Assembly (NCBI GenBank): GCA_036164085.1
Contig: JAYZJV010000032.1
Span: forward strand, 1-18,555
DNA length: 18,555 nucleotides
Direction of reading: 5' to 3'
Source of the DNA: TMED-70 sp036164085
GTDB lineage: Bacteria > Chloroflexota > Dehalococcoidia > Lucifugimonadales > Lucifugimonadaceae
Made by a program: the position numbers and the translations under genes. The notes under the pieces were generated by a model. The model saw only the letters and a program-made list of their open reading frames with translations. It had not been told where the DNA came from and ran no database searches. The first letter of the stretch is position 1. Each line of letters starts with the position of its first letter. Of this stretch, positions 1-7,953 are shown piece after piece.

Positions 1-142
1 CCTTCTAACGAGGAACAAATACAAAACAAATTATAATTCCCCCTAAAATAAGAGGGTAAGTCAAAAAAATAGTATAGTGCTTTTCTAAATTTCAAAAGTA
101 ACTAGAAAAATTGATTTGCCCTCTAAATAAATAATAAATAGA

Positions 143-835
143 ATGAAATTCATGACTGACAAAATACTTATTTGTGATGACGACTTAATAATTACAGATT
201 CTTTATCTGAATACCTTTTAGCTATGGATTACGAAGTATTGGCAATAAATGATGGCAATCAAGCAATTGATAAATTCAAAAGCTTTAAACCGGATTTAGT
301 TTTACTAGATATCATGATGCCCAACTTAAATGGTCTTGAAGTTATAAAAATCATTAGAGAAAAATCACAGATTCCTGTAATTTTTTTAACGGCCAGAATA
401 TCTGTTGATGAAAAAATATTAGGATTAGAACTAGGAGCAGATGATTACATAACAAAACCTTTTAGTATGAGAGAATTATTACTAAGAATCCAAGCTGTTA
501 TTAAAAGAAATAAGAGCTCTAATATAGAAGATAATCAAGTTTTTAAAAAAGCTAATTTAAGCTTGTTTTCATTAAAAAGAGAGATTAAGATCGAAGACAA
601 GATTATTGATCTAACTAAAACAGAATTCGATTTTCTCGAATGTTTCATTAAAAATTTCGAAAATGTTCTCAGTAGAGACCAACTATTAGAATATACAAAA
701 TATGATTATCTAGATTCAGATGATAGAGTTGTTGATGCTCATATAAAAAACCTTAGAAAAAAATTAGAAAACAATAATTCAGAAATAAAAATAAAAACTG
801 TTAGAGGAATGGGTTACCGAGCTTCGAATGAGTAA
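143..835 (+). CDS. OmpR/PhoB-family DNA-binding response regulator
   Basis: Cytoplasmic transcription factor of a two-component system, expected to be phosphorylated by the kinase encoded next. The receiver domain spans about residues 6-120. Acidic pocket residues are D12-D14, the phosphoacceptor is D56 (LLDIMMP), and the signalling and stabilising residues are T83 (FLTA) and K105 (TKPF). A winged-helix output domain follows at about 132-228, with the typical C-terminal TVRGMGYR motif. The 230-residue length is normal for the family. Two ATGs, codons 1 and 4 (143 and 152), are possible; neither has a good Shine-Dalgarno sequence, so the exact start is uncertain. The stop overlaps the kinase start by 8 nt, implying translational coupling. 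A TTGATT hexamer lies at 111-116, but no well-spaced -10 box could be assigned. The regulon cannot be read from this window. Confidence 0.95.
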   Translation: MKFMTDKILICDDDLIITDSLSEYLLAMDYEVLAINDGNQAIDKFKSFKPDLVLLDIMMPNLNGLEVIKIIREKSQIPVIFLTARISVDEKILGLELGADDYITKPFSMRELLLRIQAVIKRNKSSNIEDNQVFKKANLSLFSLKREIKIEDKIIDLTKTEFDFLECFIKNFENVLSRDQLLEYTKYDYLDSDDRVVDAHIKNLRKKLENNNSEIKIKTVRGMGYRASNE

Positions 836-2357
836 AATGTTTAGATTTAAATTACAAACTCAAATAATTTTTTCTTTTTTAGTAATTATTTCTTTAAGTT
901 TTATAGCAAGTTATATAGCAACAAAGACTATTTGGCAAAGAAATATTGAAGAAAGAAATGAGGAGTATAGATCTAAAATTTCTAAATCTCTTTCTGATTC
1001 ATTGGCAACCTATTACCAATTTTGGGGATCTTTTGAAAAAGGATTCGAAAATGTTTTGGTTAGAGAAATGATTAATTTAGGATTAGATCCTAATGAAGAT
1101 TCTATTGGTGTAGTTGATGAGAATTATGAGTGGATTATTGCAAGTCCTAATGCTATTGATTTAGATAGTAATATTCTTAAAAAAATGATTTCCGATGGTA
1201 ATTACATAATCTCTCCAATTGATGTTGAATTTTCTAATAATAATTTTTTTGATCCGTTAATTGGAAGAGAAATTCGAAGAATTAATGAAGGATATAGATT
1301 AGGAATTCTTTCAAGAGAAGTAGCAGAAAAGAACTTGTTGGCTTTACAAGATAATAGTTTTGATAGTGTAATTAAAGTTTCTGAATCTGACCAATCTCAA
1401 AAAATAAAAACTGTTGGATTTTTAGTTTTTGTAAATAAAGAAATCAGCCTTATAAAAGAATTTGAAAATCGTATAATGATTTCTTTTTTCGGAATATTTT
1501 TAATAAGTATTGTAGTTGCTTATTTTATCTCACTCCAAATAGCATCTCCTGTAAAAAAATTAACATTTGCAACTAATAAAGTATCTAAGGGGATTTTTGA
1601 ACCTATTGAAGATATAAATTCTGGGAATGAGCTTTCTAACTTAACTAATTCCTTCAACTTAATGGTTGAAAAAATGAAAGAAATACAAATACAAAGAGAG
1701 CAGTTGTTTTCTGACATTTCTCATGAATTAAGGAATCCATTAACAGTTTTAAGGGTAAATATTGAGGGGATCTTAGAAAATAAAATTCAAGTCAATCAAA
1801 AAAAATTACTTCAAATAAATGATCAAATTATCTTATTGTCAAAACTAATTGAAGATCTGAGCTTAATAGCTAATGCAGAATCAGGAGAATTGAAATTAAA
1901 CCTAGAAAAAATAGATGTTAATAATATTTTAAAAGAAACCTTTGATATTTTTAAAGATTCAGCAAATGAATTAAATATAAATTTTATTAATAATTTTCAA
2001 AATTCTATAATAGTTGATGCAGATCCTTATAGAATAAGACAAATTTTTTCTAACATTTTTTCAAATGCCCTAAAGTACCTAAAATCTAGCAATAAACTAG
2101 AAATCAGTTTTGAAGAAAATAAGGATAATTTTTATATAAAATTTATTGATAACGGTCCTGGTATCCCTGATGAAAAACTTGATATGATTTTTGACAGGTT
2201 TTTTAAAGTTGATGAAAATAGAGACCGAAATATTTCAGGTTCTGGATTAGGGTTGGCTATAACTAAGCAATTGTGTATAGCTCATAATTGGGATATCAAA
2301 GTAAAAAGCCAAATCTCTAAAGGGACAGAATTTACTATTTCTATACCAAAAGCGTAA
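828..2357 (+). CDS. Membrane sensor histidine kinase (HAMP-HisKA-HATPase_c)
   Basis: Inner-membrane sensor kinase, partner of the overlapping response regulator. A first transmembrane helix (about residues 11-32) is followed by a roughly 185-residue extracytoplasmic sensor region with no family I recognise. A second helix lies at about 216-238, then a HAMP linker (about 239-290). The dimerisation/phosphotransfer domain has the H-box FSDISHELRNPLT with phospho-accepting H299. The ATPase domain shows an N-box (N409 and N413), a G1 box (D441-N-G-P-G), an F-box around F455 and a G2 box (GSGLGLA, 471-477). All catalytic boxes are intact, so it should be active. The 509-residue length and order resemble BaeS/ResE-type kinases. 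The ligand is unknown. Confidence 0.95.
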   Translation: MSKMFRFKLQTQIIFSFLVIISLSFIASYIATKTIWQRNIEERNEEYRSKISKSLSDSLATYYQFWGSFEKGFENVLVREMINLGLDPNEDSIGVVDENYEWIIASPNAIDLDSNILKKMISDGNYIISPIDVEFSNNNFFDPLIGREIRRINEGYRLGILSREVAEKNLLALQDNSFDSVIKVSESDQSQKIKTVGFLVFVNKEISLIKEFENRIMISFFGIFLISIVVAYFISLQIASPVKKLTFATNKVSKGIFEPIEDINSGNELSNLTNSFNLMVEKMKEIQIQREQLFSDISHELRNPLTVLRVNIEGILENKIQVNQKKLLQINDQIILLSKLIEDLSLIANAESGELKLNLEKIDVNNILKETFDIFKDSANELNINFINNFQNSIIVDADPYRIRQIFSNIFSNALKYLKSSNKLEISFEENKDNFYIKFIDNGPGIPDEKLDMIFDRFFKVDENRDRNISGSGLGLAITKQLCIAHNWDIKVKSQISKGTEFTISIPKA

Positions 2358-2388
2358 TACAGATTTTTTTGTTAGGTGTTTTTCTGGA

Positions 2389-2417
2389 TTGATTTTATAA
2401 ATATTTATTTATATTTT
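2389..2417 (+). promoter_or_regulatory. Putative leaderless promoter of the exonuclease gene
   Basis: A -35-like TTGATT (2389-2394), a 17-nt spacer and a -10-like TATTTT (2412-2417) end 8 nt before the ATG at 2426. There is no Shine-Dalgarno sequence in the remaining space. The spacing fits sigma-70 and would start the transcript at or just before the start codon. In such AT-rich DNA a chance match is possible; the main support is the same arrangement ahead of two other genes here. Confidence 0.35.
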
Positions 2418-2425
2418 AAATTTAT

Positions 2426-3172
2426 ATGGAATATCAAAAATATCTTATCTTGGATTTAGAAACTACAGGTCTAGATCCTATAAATGACAGAATAATAAAA
2501 CTTACAACTACTTCATTTAAAGATGAAACTTTTTCTGAACCAGAAATAAAAAGTAGTTATTTCAATCCTAAAACAAAAATTTCTGATGAATCAACTCTTG
2601 TACATGGAATTTCTAATTCTGAATTAGAAGAACATAAAGAGTTTAAATTTTTTTCAAAAGCTATAGCTAGTTATTTGGAAAATTCTCATATAATTGGTTT
2701 TGGGATTTATAGTTTTCATATACCAATTTTAATGAGTGAGTTTTTAAGATCAGACATTAAATTCGACATATCAAAAATAAACATTATCGATTTAAAAACA
2801 TTGTATGAAAAACTTAGGCCCAGAAATTTACAAAATGCATTGAAAGATTTTTGTTCTATAGAAATAGATTCTTTTGATAGAAAGACTGATGAAAAATCAG
2901 AAGCTATTCTTGAACTGTTTTTATCTCAACAAAGTGATATGTTAGAAAAAAATATAACTATGGAATCAATTCTAAATCCTTCAAAAAATTTACTTGATAA
3001 TAATGGTTTTTTTAATGTTTCAGAATCTAATGAAATCTATTTTGCAAAAGGTAAATATCAAAATCAAAGTATTAGTTTAGTAAAAAAAGAAAATCCTGAT
3101 TATATTAAATGGTTACTAGAAAATGAAAATATTTCACCAATGGTAAAAATGATTATTAACCATGAGAAATGA
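2426..3172 (+). CDS. ExoX/DnaQ-like 3'-5' exonuclease-fold protein with altered catalytic motifs
   Basis: An RNase H-fold DEDD exonuclease-like protein of 248 residues. ExoI is intact: DLETTG with D10 and E12, followed by the usual VHGIS segment at 59-63. The ExoII region (GFGIYSFHIPIL, 91-102) matches the family pattern GFN-I-x-x-FD-I-P-x-L, but the conserved Asn is Gly93 and the catalytic Asp is His98 (codon 2717-2719). ExoIII around 148-165 has no clear HxxxxD motif, although acidic residues (D151, D155, E156) are present. The C-terminal segment at about 205-235 (AKGKYQNQSI, then NPDYIKWLL) matches the small ExoX-like C-terminal domain. The family degrades single-stranded DNA ends from the 3' side; whether this member is catalytic is doubtful. 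It overlaps the next gene by 11 nt. The reading frame is intact, so it is not an obvious pseudogene. Confidence 0.8.
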   Translation: MEYQKYLILDLETTGLDPINDRIIKLTTTSFKDETFSEPEIKSSYFNPKTKISDESTLVHGISNSELEEHKEFKFFSKAIASYLENSHIIGFGIYSFHIPILMSEFLRSDIKFDISKINIIDLKTLYEKLRPRNLQNALKDFCSIEIDSFDRKTDEKSEAILELFLSQQSDMLEKNITMESILNPSKNLLDNNGFFNVSESNEIYFAKGKYQNQSISLVKKENPDYIKWLLENENISPMVKMIINHEK

Positions 3173-3527
3173 AAAAATAGTTTTCTATGATCATAACTGT
3201 AAGATTTGCATTTGTTTTTCAGTCTGGGTAAAAAACAGAACAAATTATTGGGATTTTCTACCCAATGATTTAGAAACAGTAAGATCAAAAAACTTAGGAT
3301 TAGATGAAGGAACTGTAGCTTCTAAGCTCGTTTGCATAGACGGATCTGTCTTTTATGGTGGAATTGCTGTTCTGAAAATTTATTCTAAGTGTGGAGGAAT
3401 ATTAAGTGTATTGAGCAAGTTTTTTCTTTCATTAAAATTTATATATCCGCTTTATTTCTTAGTATATTATTTGGTTTCAAAAAACAGGACTAAGTTTTCA
3501 TTCTTAATAAAATTTATTAACTGCTAA
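3162..3527 (+). CDS. DCC-family (DUF393) thiol-disulfide oxidoreductase-like protein
   Basis: Small 121-residue protein of the DUF393/YuxK group. Near the N-terminus it has the diagnostic D-x-x-C-x-x-C motif, here D10-H-N-C13-K-I-C16 in the position of the usual FDGxCxxC. A later segment (GGIAVLKI, then a hydrophobic stretch at about 80-105) matches the family's conserved second half. Members have a thioredoxin-like fold and are thought to act as thiol-disulfide oxidoreductases, but physiological substrates are mostly unknown. It overlaps the exonuclease-like gene by 11 nt, so the two are co-translated. Its stop overlaps the stop of the oppositely oriented transporter gene by 4 nt, leaving no room for a conventional terminator between the converging genes. 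Confidence 0.8.
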   Translation: MRNEKIVFYDHNCKICICFSVWVKNRTNYWDFLPNDLETVRSKNLGLDEGTVASKLVCIDGSVFYGGIAVLKIYSKCGGILSVLSKFFLSLKFIYPLYFLVYYLVSKNRTKFSFLIKFINC

Positions 3528-4819
3528 ATTTTTCTTATATCAGGATTTTTTAAATAAATTAAAAGGTTTATAACTATCAAAAAAGCAGCTGATAACATAA
3601 CAGCTATACTAGAGGATAAAAGTTGTGCTATAAATCCTAAAAATAGTGCTCCTGCGGACATTAAACTAAAAGTTATAGTATGAATTCCCATCACTCGCCC
3701 TCTTAGGGTTTCAGGAACGTTCAATTGTAATAAAGACATCGAACCGACCATAAATATAGAATTTAATAGTCCTGTAATAATTATTAATATTGAAGAAATA
3801 ATTAGATTATATGAAAACCATGGATTTTGATAAATATTTTCCTCGAAAATAAAATTATTTGCTAAACCAAAAATGAAAAGAAATATAACACTTAATACAT
3901 TAGAAGAAAGGACTAATTTTCCAAGATTAATTTTTCTCCTCAATCTAGCAGTAACTGCAGTCCCTGTTAGAGCTCCAATTCCACCTGCACTTGCTAATAT
4001 ACCTAACATTTGAGCAGATAAATCTCCATGAATAGTGTTTTTATATATATTGGAAAATGAAGGCAGTAACTGCAAATAGGACATGCCTAAACCGCTTGTT
4101 ATATAAGTAGATAATATAAGAACTTTGAATAGTTTGTTTCTTGAAATAAAGTTTATTCCTTCAATCGTGTCTTTGATAATGGATTTGGGTTTTGTGTGAG
4201 TTTTATCAGTTTTGTTTGGCTTTATTATGATCATCACTAAACCCATAACAAGGAATCCTAATGCACTTATAAAAAAAACAGAATGTGTTCCAGAATACGC
4301 TATTAAGAAACCCCCGGATGCAGGAGCAAGAATTCTAAGCCCTTGCCATAGCATAGAATTAAGGGCTACTGCGCTCATCATTTGTGATTTATCGTCAATA
4401 AATTGAGGAAAAATAGAAGATCTCACTGGCCAATCAAAACCACTTATAAGGCCCATAATCGTAGAAAAAATCACCACTATTAAAACTGTTTCAAAATTTA
4501 AAGCATCAATTATTGCTAGTAAAAATAGAGAAATACTCATTGAAAAAGAAGTAATGATCATTAAAATTCTTTTATCTATTCTGTCAGCTACTACTCCGCC
4601 TAAGAAATTTATAACAATAGTTCCTATTCCAAAGACTGCAGCTGCCAATCCTAACAGAAACTCTGAACCGCTAAGGTCGAAAACTAACTTACCAGCGGTT
4701 AAACTTAAAAGTTGAGTTGCCCCAACAGATGCAATTGATGCTGTCCAGAAGAGTCGGTATTTTCTTGATTTTAATGCTGTAAAGGTACCTGGATTATTTT
4801 TGTTTATTTTATTTTCCAA
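3524..4819 (-). CDS. MFS transporter, MFS_3/EntS-like exporter
   Basis: Polytopic inner-membrane transporter of 431 residues, with alternating hydrophobic segments consistent with about 12 helices. Between helices 2 and 3 it has the major-facilitator motif A in the form GGVVADRIDKR (residues 74-84). The N-terminal pattern (FTALKSRKYRLFW) is typical of the MFS_3 branch, which includes enterobactin exporter EntS and multidrug exporters, so proton-driven export of a small molecule is likely; the substrate is not predictable. The start is probably TTG at 4819, immediately preceded by GGTGGAGA; the first in-frame ATG is at about residue 87, inside the membrane domain, so it cannot be the start. 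The gene overlaps the upstream phosphatase gene by 16 nt, suggesting coupling. Confidence 0.9.
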   Translation of the reverse strand: MENKINKNNPGTFTALKSRKYRLFWTASIASVGATQLLSLTAGKLVFDLSGSEFLLGLAAAVFGIGTIVINFLGGVVADRIDKRILMIITSFSMSISLFLLAIIDALNFETVLIVVIFSTIMGLISGFDWPVRSSIFPQFIDDKSQMMSAVALNSMLWQGLRILAPASGGFLIAYSGTHSVFFISALGFLVMGLVMIIIKPNKTDKTHTKPKSIIKDTIEGINFISRNKLFKVLILSTYITSGLGMSYLQLLPSFSNIYKNTIHGDLSAQMLGILASAGGIGALTGTAVTARLRRKINLGKLVLSSNVLSVIFLFIFGLANNFIFEENIYQNPWFSYNLIISSILIIITGLLNSIFMVGSMSLLQLNVPETLRGRVMGIHTITFSLMSAGALFLGFIAQLLSSSIAVMLSAAFLIVINLLIYLKNPDIRKI

Positions 4820-5592
4820 TCTCCACCAAAAATATCGGTAGTTTGTTCTACTAAAGATTTAGAACCAAAAATAATATTTGTTTTCCCTTCTTTGCTCTTT
4901 TGTTCTGCATATCCAGCGCTAGATTCTATTGATAATGATTCTAGTGCAATTGTTTCCCAAGGATTTAGATCTACTTCTATAAAAAGGTCAATAGAACCGT
5001 CAAATACTAAGCTATACCCAAAACAATCTGAAAAACCTCTAGAGTCCCATACTTTTTTATCTAAAACACGAAGTTGATCTATCATTTCTTCTTTTATGAA
5101 TCTTTGTGGAGATCCATAAGAAATCATAGCTTTTGATAAATCTTTACATTTAGAAGCATTAACTTTTATATCATTTTTATAACAACCTTGATTATTTATA
5201 GAAATAAATCTTTCTTCAAATTTTGGCAATTCAATGCATCCTATTATAGGTTTTTGATTTTGAGTAAGTCCTATTATAGTTCCAAATAAAGGAATTCCTT
5301 TTGAAAAAGAAGTTGTTCCATCTATAGGGTCTACAAACCAACAAAATTCTTTATTGTTTTGTCTTCCTAAAACCTCTTCTGTAACTATATCTGCTTCAGT
5401 ATTTTTTAATATATTAAAGATCTCTTTTTCAACCTTTAGATCAAATTCAGTTAATAATGAACCATCTTTTTTAACAGTACTGCTTGAAGAATCTATATTT
5501 TTTGTTAATGACCTAGATATATCTAAGGCTTTAATTGCCGAATTTAAGAAAGAGTCTAAAGGACTTTCTAATTTTAAAATAATGTCTTTCAT
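4804..5592 (-). CDS. Inositol monophosphatase-family phosphatase
   Basis: Mg2+-dependent, Li+-sensitive-type sugar or polyol phosphatase of 262 residues. Conserved metal and phosphate ligands are E72-E73 (VTEEV), the WFVDPIDGTTSF motif with D88, D91, G92 and T93, and the C-terminal PWETIALES segment. That last segment holds Glu213 where the family usually has Asp in its W-D motif, a conservative change. The family covers inositol-1-phosphatase, the HisN-type histidinol phosphatase, CysQ and related enzymes; the sequence does not decide among them, though a HisN-like role is possible. The ATG at 5592 has no Shine-Dalgarno sequence; a TATAAA box lies at 5609-5604. It leads a two-gene unit with the overlapping MFS gene. 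Confidence 0.9.
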   Translation of the reverse strand: MKDIILKLESPLDSFLNSAIKALDISRSLTKNIDSSSSTVKKDGSLLTEFDLKVEKEIFNILKNTEADIVTEEVLGRQNNKEFCWFVDPIDGTTSFSKGIPLFGTIIGLTQNQKPIIGCIELPKFEERFISINNQGCYKNDIKVNASKCKDLSKAMISYGSPQRFIKEEMIDQLRVLDKKVWDSRGFSDCFGYSLVFDGSIDLFIEVDLNPWETIALESLSIESSAGYAEQKSKEGKTNIIFGSKSLVEQTTDIFGGDWKIK

Positions 5593-5637
5593 GAGGATTT
5601 TTTTTTATACAAGTAAATGTTATCAAAAATTAGAAAT

Positions 5638-7746
5638 CTAGTTCCGATTCATATCAATACGTATCTTCCCATCTGAAGCTGACCACATGTTGTGGCACTG
5701 ATCCCAATATTCCTTGCAGAGATCATCACGTTGTTTAGTATCTGCAAATCTGGAAATATGCTTATCAAGTCGTGACCATTCTGGGCTCGTGAGAGGCTCT
5801 TCGCTGACGGCGACAACAAGCATTGAAATGCCCAACTCACCTTCGTACGGACGTTCACCAAAAACTTCAATTATGTCATCGATGCTCACCGAGGTCTGTT
5901 CTATTGCCCTGAAACAGTTGCCATCCCATGATTCGTAGCCGTACTCTTCACATGTGTTGTTTTCATTCAATTTTGTAACTCCCCTGAACACAATGGTGTC
6001 GGGGACTTCGCTAGCGGGCAACACTCCCATTAAGTATAGCTCTAGTTCAGAAAGATATGTATCAGGGTTTGAGCCAATAGCAGAGAAGTAATTAGTTCGG
6101 TAAACACCATCATCAATTGTTTCAAGGTTCTTGGCGGAGAAACCACCGAGTTGTCCGTTTACAGACGTTACTCCCCAATGACCCCCATTTATATCTCCAT
6201 TGAAATCCTCAAAGACTGGTAGAATGTCGGCACCGGCCCAAAGGTGCAAAAACTCGTGAACTAATGTAGCACTACTCCCGTATTCCTCGTCCCAGAGAGA
6301 AGCGATGCTGGGAAGAGTGATAGTACCCCTGAGTCTGCCATCCTTTGACCCGTGACATTCAGCGGTTGACCAGATTCTAGCCCCTACACCTTCCGTATTG
6401 TTACTGATCTCATTGGCTTGACCTAAGTAACTAGCAGTACTGGTCTCAGCGTTTCCTACAAAGACAATTACATCGTAATCGTCTTCGACTACCTCATATA
6501 TTGATTGGGTAACATCCATAATGTACTGCGGGTCCTGATAACTATTTATGGTTAATGGTGCAGGGTTAAACGCCTCAGGACCACCATCGATTAAGAGTTG
6601 GAGATATTGACCGTTAGGAGAAAAGGAGATGTTGAAGTCTCTATTCAACTCATCCAGCTGAGTCCATTGATGGTAAGAAGCTGCTCCACTAGAGTTTCGT
6701 CCTCCTAGATGCAAGGCCTCCAAGTTTGGCATGTTCAAAATTGGTTCAATATTGCATGTTCGGGCAGCGGGTGAGCTTATACGGCGAAGGCTTGTGATCT
6801 GAGCTAAATCCGTAAAGGCTTGGAAACCATGTGGTAAGACAATAGTTTCAAGTCTCTTTAGTGGCTTTAGAAGTTCTACGTCCCTAAATTGAGTGCCAGT
6901 TAGGTCAAGATATCGAATCTCCTCGAGAGATTTCAAGAATCTAAAGTCTCTACCCAGCATTGGTTGTTTATATCCTATGCGTAACCATTGAAGACAAGTC
7001 AGATATTTGAGTTCGTCGTAAGATACTAGGTTTTCAGCGTCCAGTTTAGTCAATACGGTGAGGTCAGCACTGGTGATATCAGAGATATTCATACCAGTGA
7101 TAAGTTCTAGGTTGTTTTGTGATCTAGAAGAAAGAGGGCTAACATATGAGAAGTCAGATTTTTCAGCACATTCATTGTTATCTGAATTGTTGGAAAAAAT
7201 GCCAGGGTCCTTGTCCCATTTTGGGAGAAAATTTTCGCTTAGGTCGAGAATAGATCCCGTGTGAAGTGCTGGTAAAGAACTAGCATTAGGATTTTCTTCT
7301 TCTCTGTAAAAATTACCGGAGGCATCCATTTCTGTTCGTACGCCGGTCAAAGAATCAATCCACCAGGCTGAGCCATCATCACACCAATGGACTATGTTCC
7401 CAAATTTATCTGGGGGAGCTGCTTCACAATCTTCAAATGGTCCGGGTGTGGCCATCGGTGTGGGAGTAGGCATGGGTGTGGATATTTGTGTTGGGACCAA
7501 TGTAGGAATGCTTGTTTCTAGTGTAGGAACCATAGAAGTCTCAGTTATTATTGGTACAACTGTAGAGGCAGTGGTCGTTTTTGGTGTGTGTTCAGGAACA
7601 TCAATATTTGTCTGAGCGTTTTTCATTCCGGATTCATAACTTTTTTGGGAATCTTTCTTTATGTCTTCTTGACTAGAAGTAGAACAGCTCAATCCAACCA
7701 CTGCTGTCAGTAGAAGCAAGACAATTATTTTCAATAATTTAAACAT
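5638..7746 (-). CDS. Surface lipoprotein with Thr/Pro stalk, LRR-like region and HExxH metallopeptidase domain
   Basis: Predicted secreted or surface lipoprotein of 702 residues. I choose the ATG at 7746 over an in-frame TTG two codons upstream: it directly begins a signal peptide (MFKLLKIIVLLLLTAVVGLS) with a lipobox-like site and lipidated Cys21. A low-complexity Thr/Pro/Ser stalk (about 51-105) includes PTPTP. A region at about 215-350 has Leu-periodic segments (KSLEEIRYLDLTG, LKRLETIVLP, MPNLEALHLGG) like leucine-rich repeats. A second domain (about 420-600) carries VHEFLHLWAG with zinc-binding H497, E498 and H501; H523 (GGHWG) or a residue near ELYLMG (569-574) could be the third ligand. 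Cysteines are fairly frequent (107, 122, 193, 251, 331, 464, 599, 611, 677, 684), suiting an extracytoplasmic protein. I do not recognise a named family. Its GC content is well above its neighbours', suggesting acquisition by transfer. Confidence 0.82.
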   Translation of the reverse strand: MFKLLKIIVLLLLTAVVGLSCSTSSQEDIKKDSQKSYESGMKNAQTNIDVPEHTPKTTTASTVVPIITETSMVPTLETSIPTLVPTQISTPMPTPTPMATPGPFEDCEAAPPDKFGNIVHWCDDGSAWWIDSLTGVRTEMDASGNFYREEENPNASSLPALHTGSILDLSENFLPKWDKDPGIFSNNSDNNECAEKSDFSYVSPLSSRSQNNLELITGMNISDITSADLTVLTKLDAENLVSYDELKYLTCLQWLRIGYKQPMLGRDFRFLKSLEEIRYLDLTGTQFRDVELLKPLKRLETIVLPHGFQAFTDLAQITSLRRISSPAARTCNIEPILNMPNLEALHLGGRNSSGAASYHQWTQLDELNRDFNISFSPNGQYLQLLIDGGPEAFNPAPLTINSYQDPQYIMDVTQSIYEVVEDDYDVIVFVGNAETSTASYLGQANEISNNTEGVGARIWSTAECHGSKDGRLRGTITLPSIASLWDEEYGSSATLVHEFLHLWAGADILPVFEDFNGDINGGHWGVTSVNGQLGGFSAKNLETIDDGVYRTNYFSAIGSNPDTYLSELELYLMGVLPASEVPDTIVFRGVTKLNENNTCEEYGYESWDGNCFRAIEQTSVSIDDIIEVFGERPYEGELGISMLVVAVSEEPLTSPEWSRLDKHISRFADTKQRDDLCKEYWDQCHNMWSASDGKIRIDMNRN

Positions 7747-7752
7747 GATCAA

Positions 7753-7780
7753 AATGTACTACATCGAACAAAAAAATCAA
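7753..7780 (-). promoter_or_regulatory. Putative leaderless promoter of the lipoprotein gene
   Basis: On the minus strand, TTGATT (7780-7775), a 16-nt spacer and TACATT (7758-7753) end 6 nt before the ATG at 7746. No Shine-Dalgarno sequence is present. The site lies between the 3' end of tRNA-Gly and the gene, so the gene need not depend on tRNA read-through. It is a short match in AT-rich DNA, strengthened by the same layout ahead of the DUF1800 gene. Confidence 0.35.
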
Positions 7781-7790
7781 CATTAATGAA

Positions 7791-7866
7791 TGGAGCGGAA
7801 GACGAGATTCGAACTCGCGACCTTCTCGTTGGCAACGAGATGCTCTAGCCACTGAGCTACTTCCGC
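7791..7866 (-). tRNA. tRNA-Gly (anticodon GCC), CCA encoded
   Basis: Full cloverleaf on the minus strand: acceptor GCGGAAG pairing with CTTCCGC, D-arm GCTC/GAGC, anticodon stem TCTCG/CGAGA closing the loop TTGCCAA (anticodon GCC), and T-arm GCGAG-TTCGAAT-CTCGT with one G-U pair. The discriminator is T73, usual for bacterial glycine tRNAs, and the terminal CCA is encoded (7793-7791). It decodes GGC and GGU. The 3' end points at the compositionally odd lipoprotein gene, 44 nt away. Confidence 0.97.
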
Positions 7867-7940
7867 TTATGTATTTTAGAATATCTTAAAATATCCTCTT
7901 TTTTTAGTCTGTGAGTAATAATATATATATTTTTTTATCT

Positions 7941-7946
7941 TATAAT
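7941..7946 (+). promoter_or_regulatory. Putative -10 element of the carboxyltransferase operon
   Basis: A perfect TATAAT hexamer ends 7 nt before the ATG at 7954, with no recognisable -35 at the usual spacing and no Shine-Dalgarno sequence. If used, transcription would begin essentially at the start codon, giving a leaderless mRNA. The surrounding run of TA repeats makes a chance match possible. Confidence 0.35.
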
Positions 7947-7953
7947 TGCCTTT

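Noticed and set aside
51..124. AGAGGG (51-56) and CCCTCT (119-124) as an inverted repeat ahead of the response regulator
   Set aside because: Only 6 bp separated by 62 nt; too weak for a riboswitch or an operator.
5593..5640. Possible att-site copy of the tRNA-Gly 3' end at the far edge of the high-GC gene
   Set aside because: Compared by eye with the tRNA 3' end (7791 onward); no match longer than a few bases was found, and there is no integrase gene.
5649..5938. Open frames overlapping the lipoprotein gene's 3' end on both strands
   Set aside because: They lie fully inside the lipoprotein gene in other frames and show no recognisable domain; they arise because the higher GC reduces chance stop codons.
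7394..7615. Open frame on the plus strand with a Gly/Val repeat pattern
   Set aside because: It is the antisense reading of the lipoprotein's Thr/Pro stalk and has no ribosome binding site or independent support.
7873..7892. Imperfect palindrome ATTTTAGAATATCTTAAAAT followed by a T-run, between tRNA-Gly and the carboxyltransferase gene
   Set aside because: The stem would be A-U pairs only. It could pass as an operator or terminator, but in DNA this AT-rich such matches are expected.
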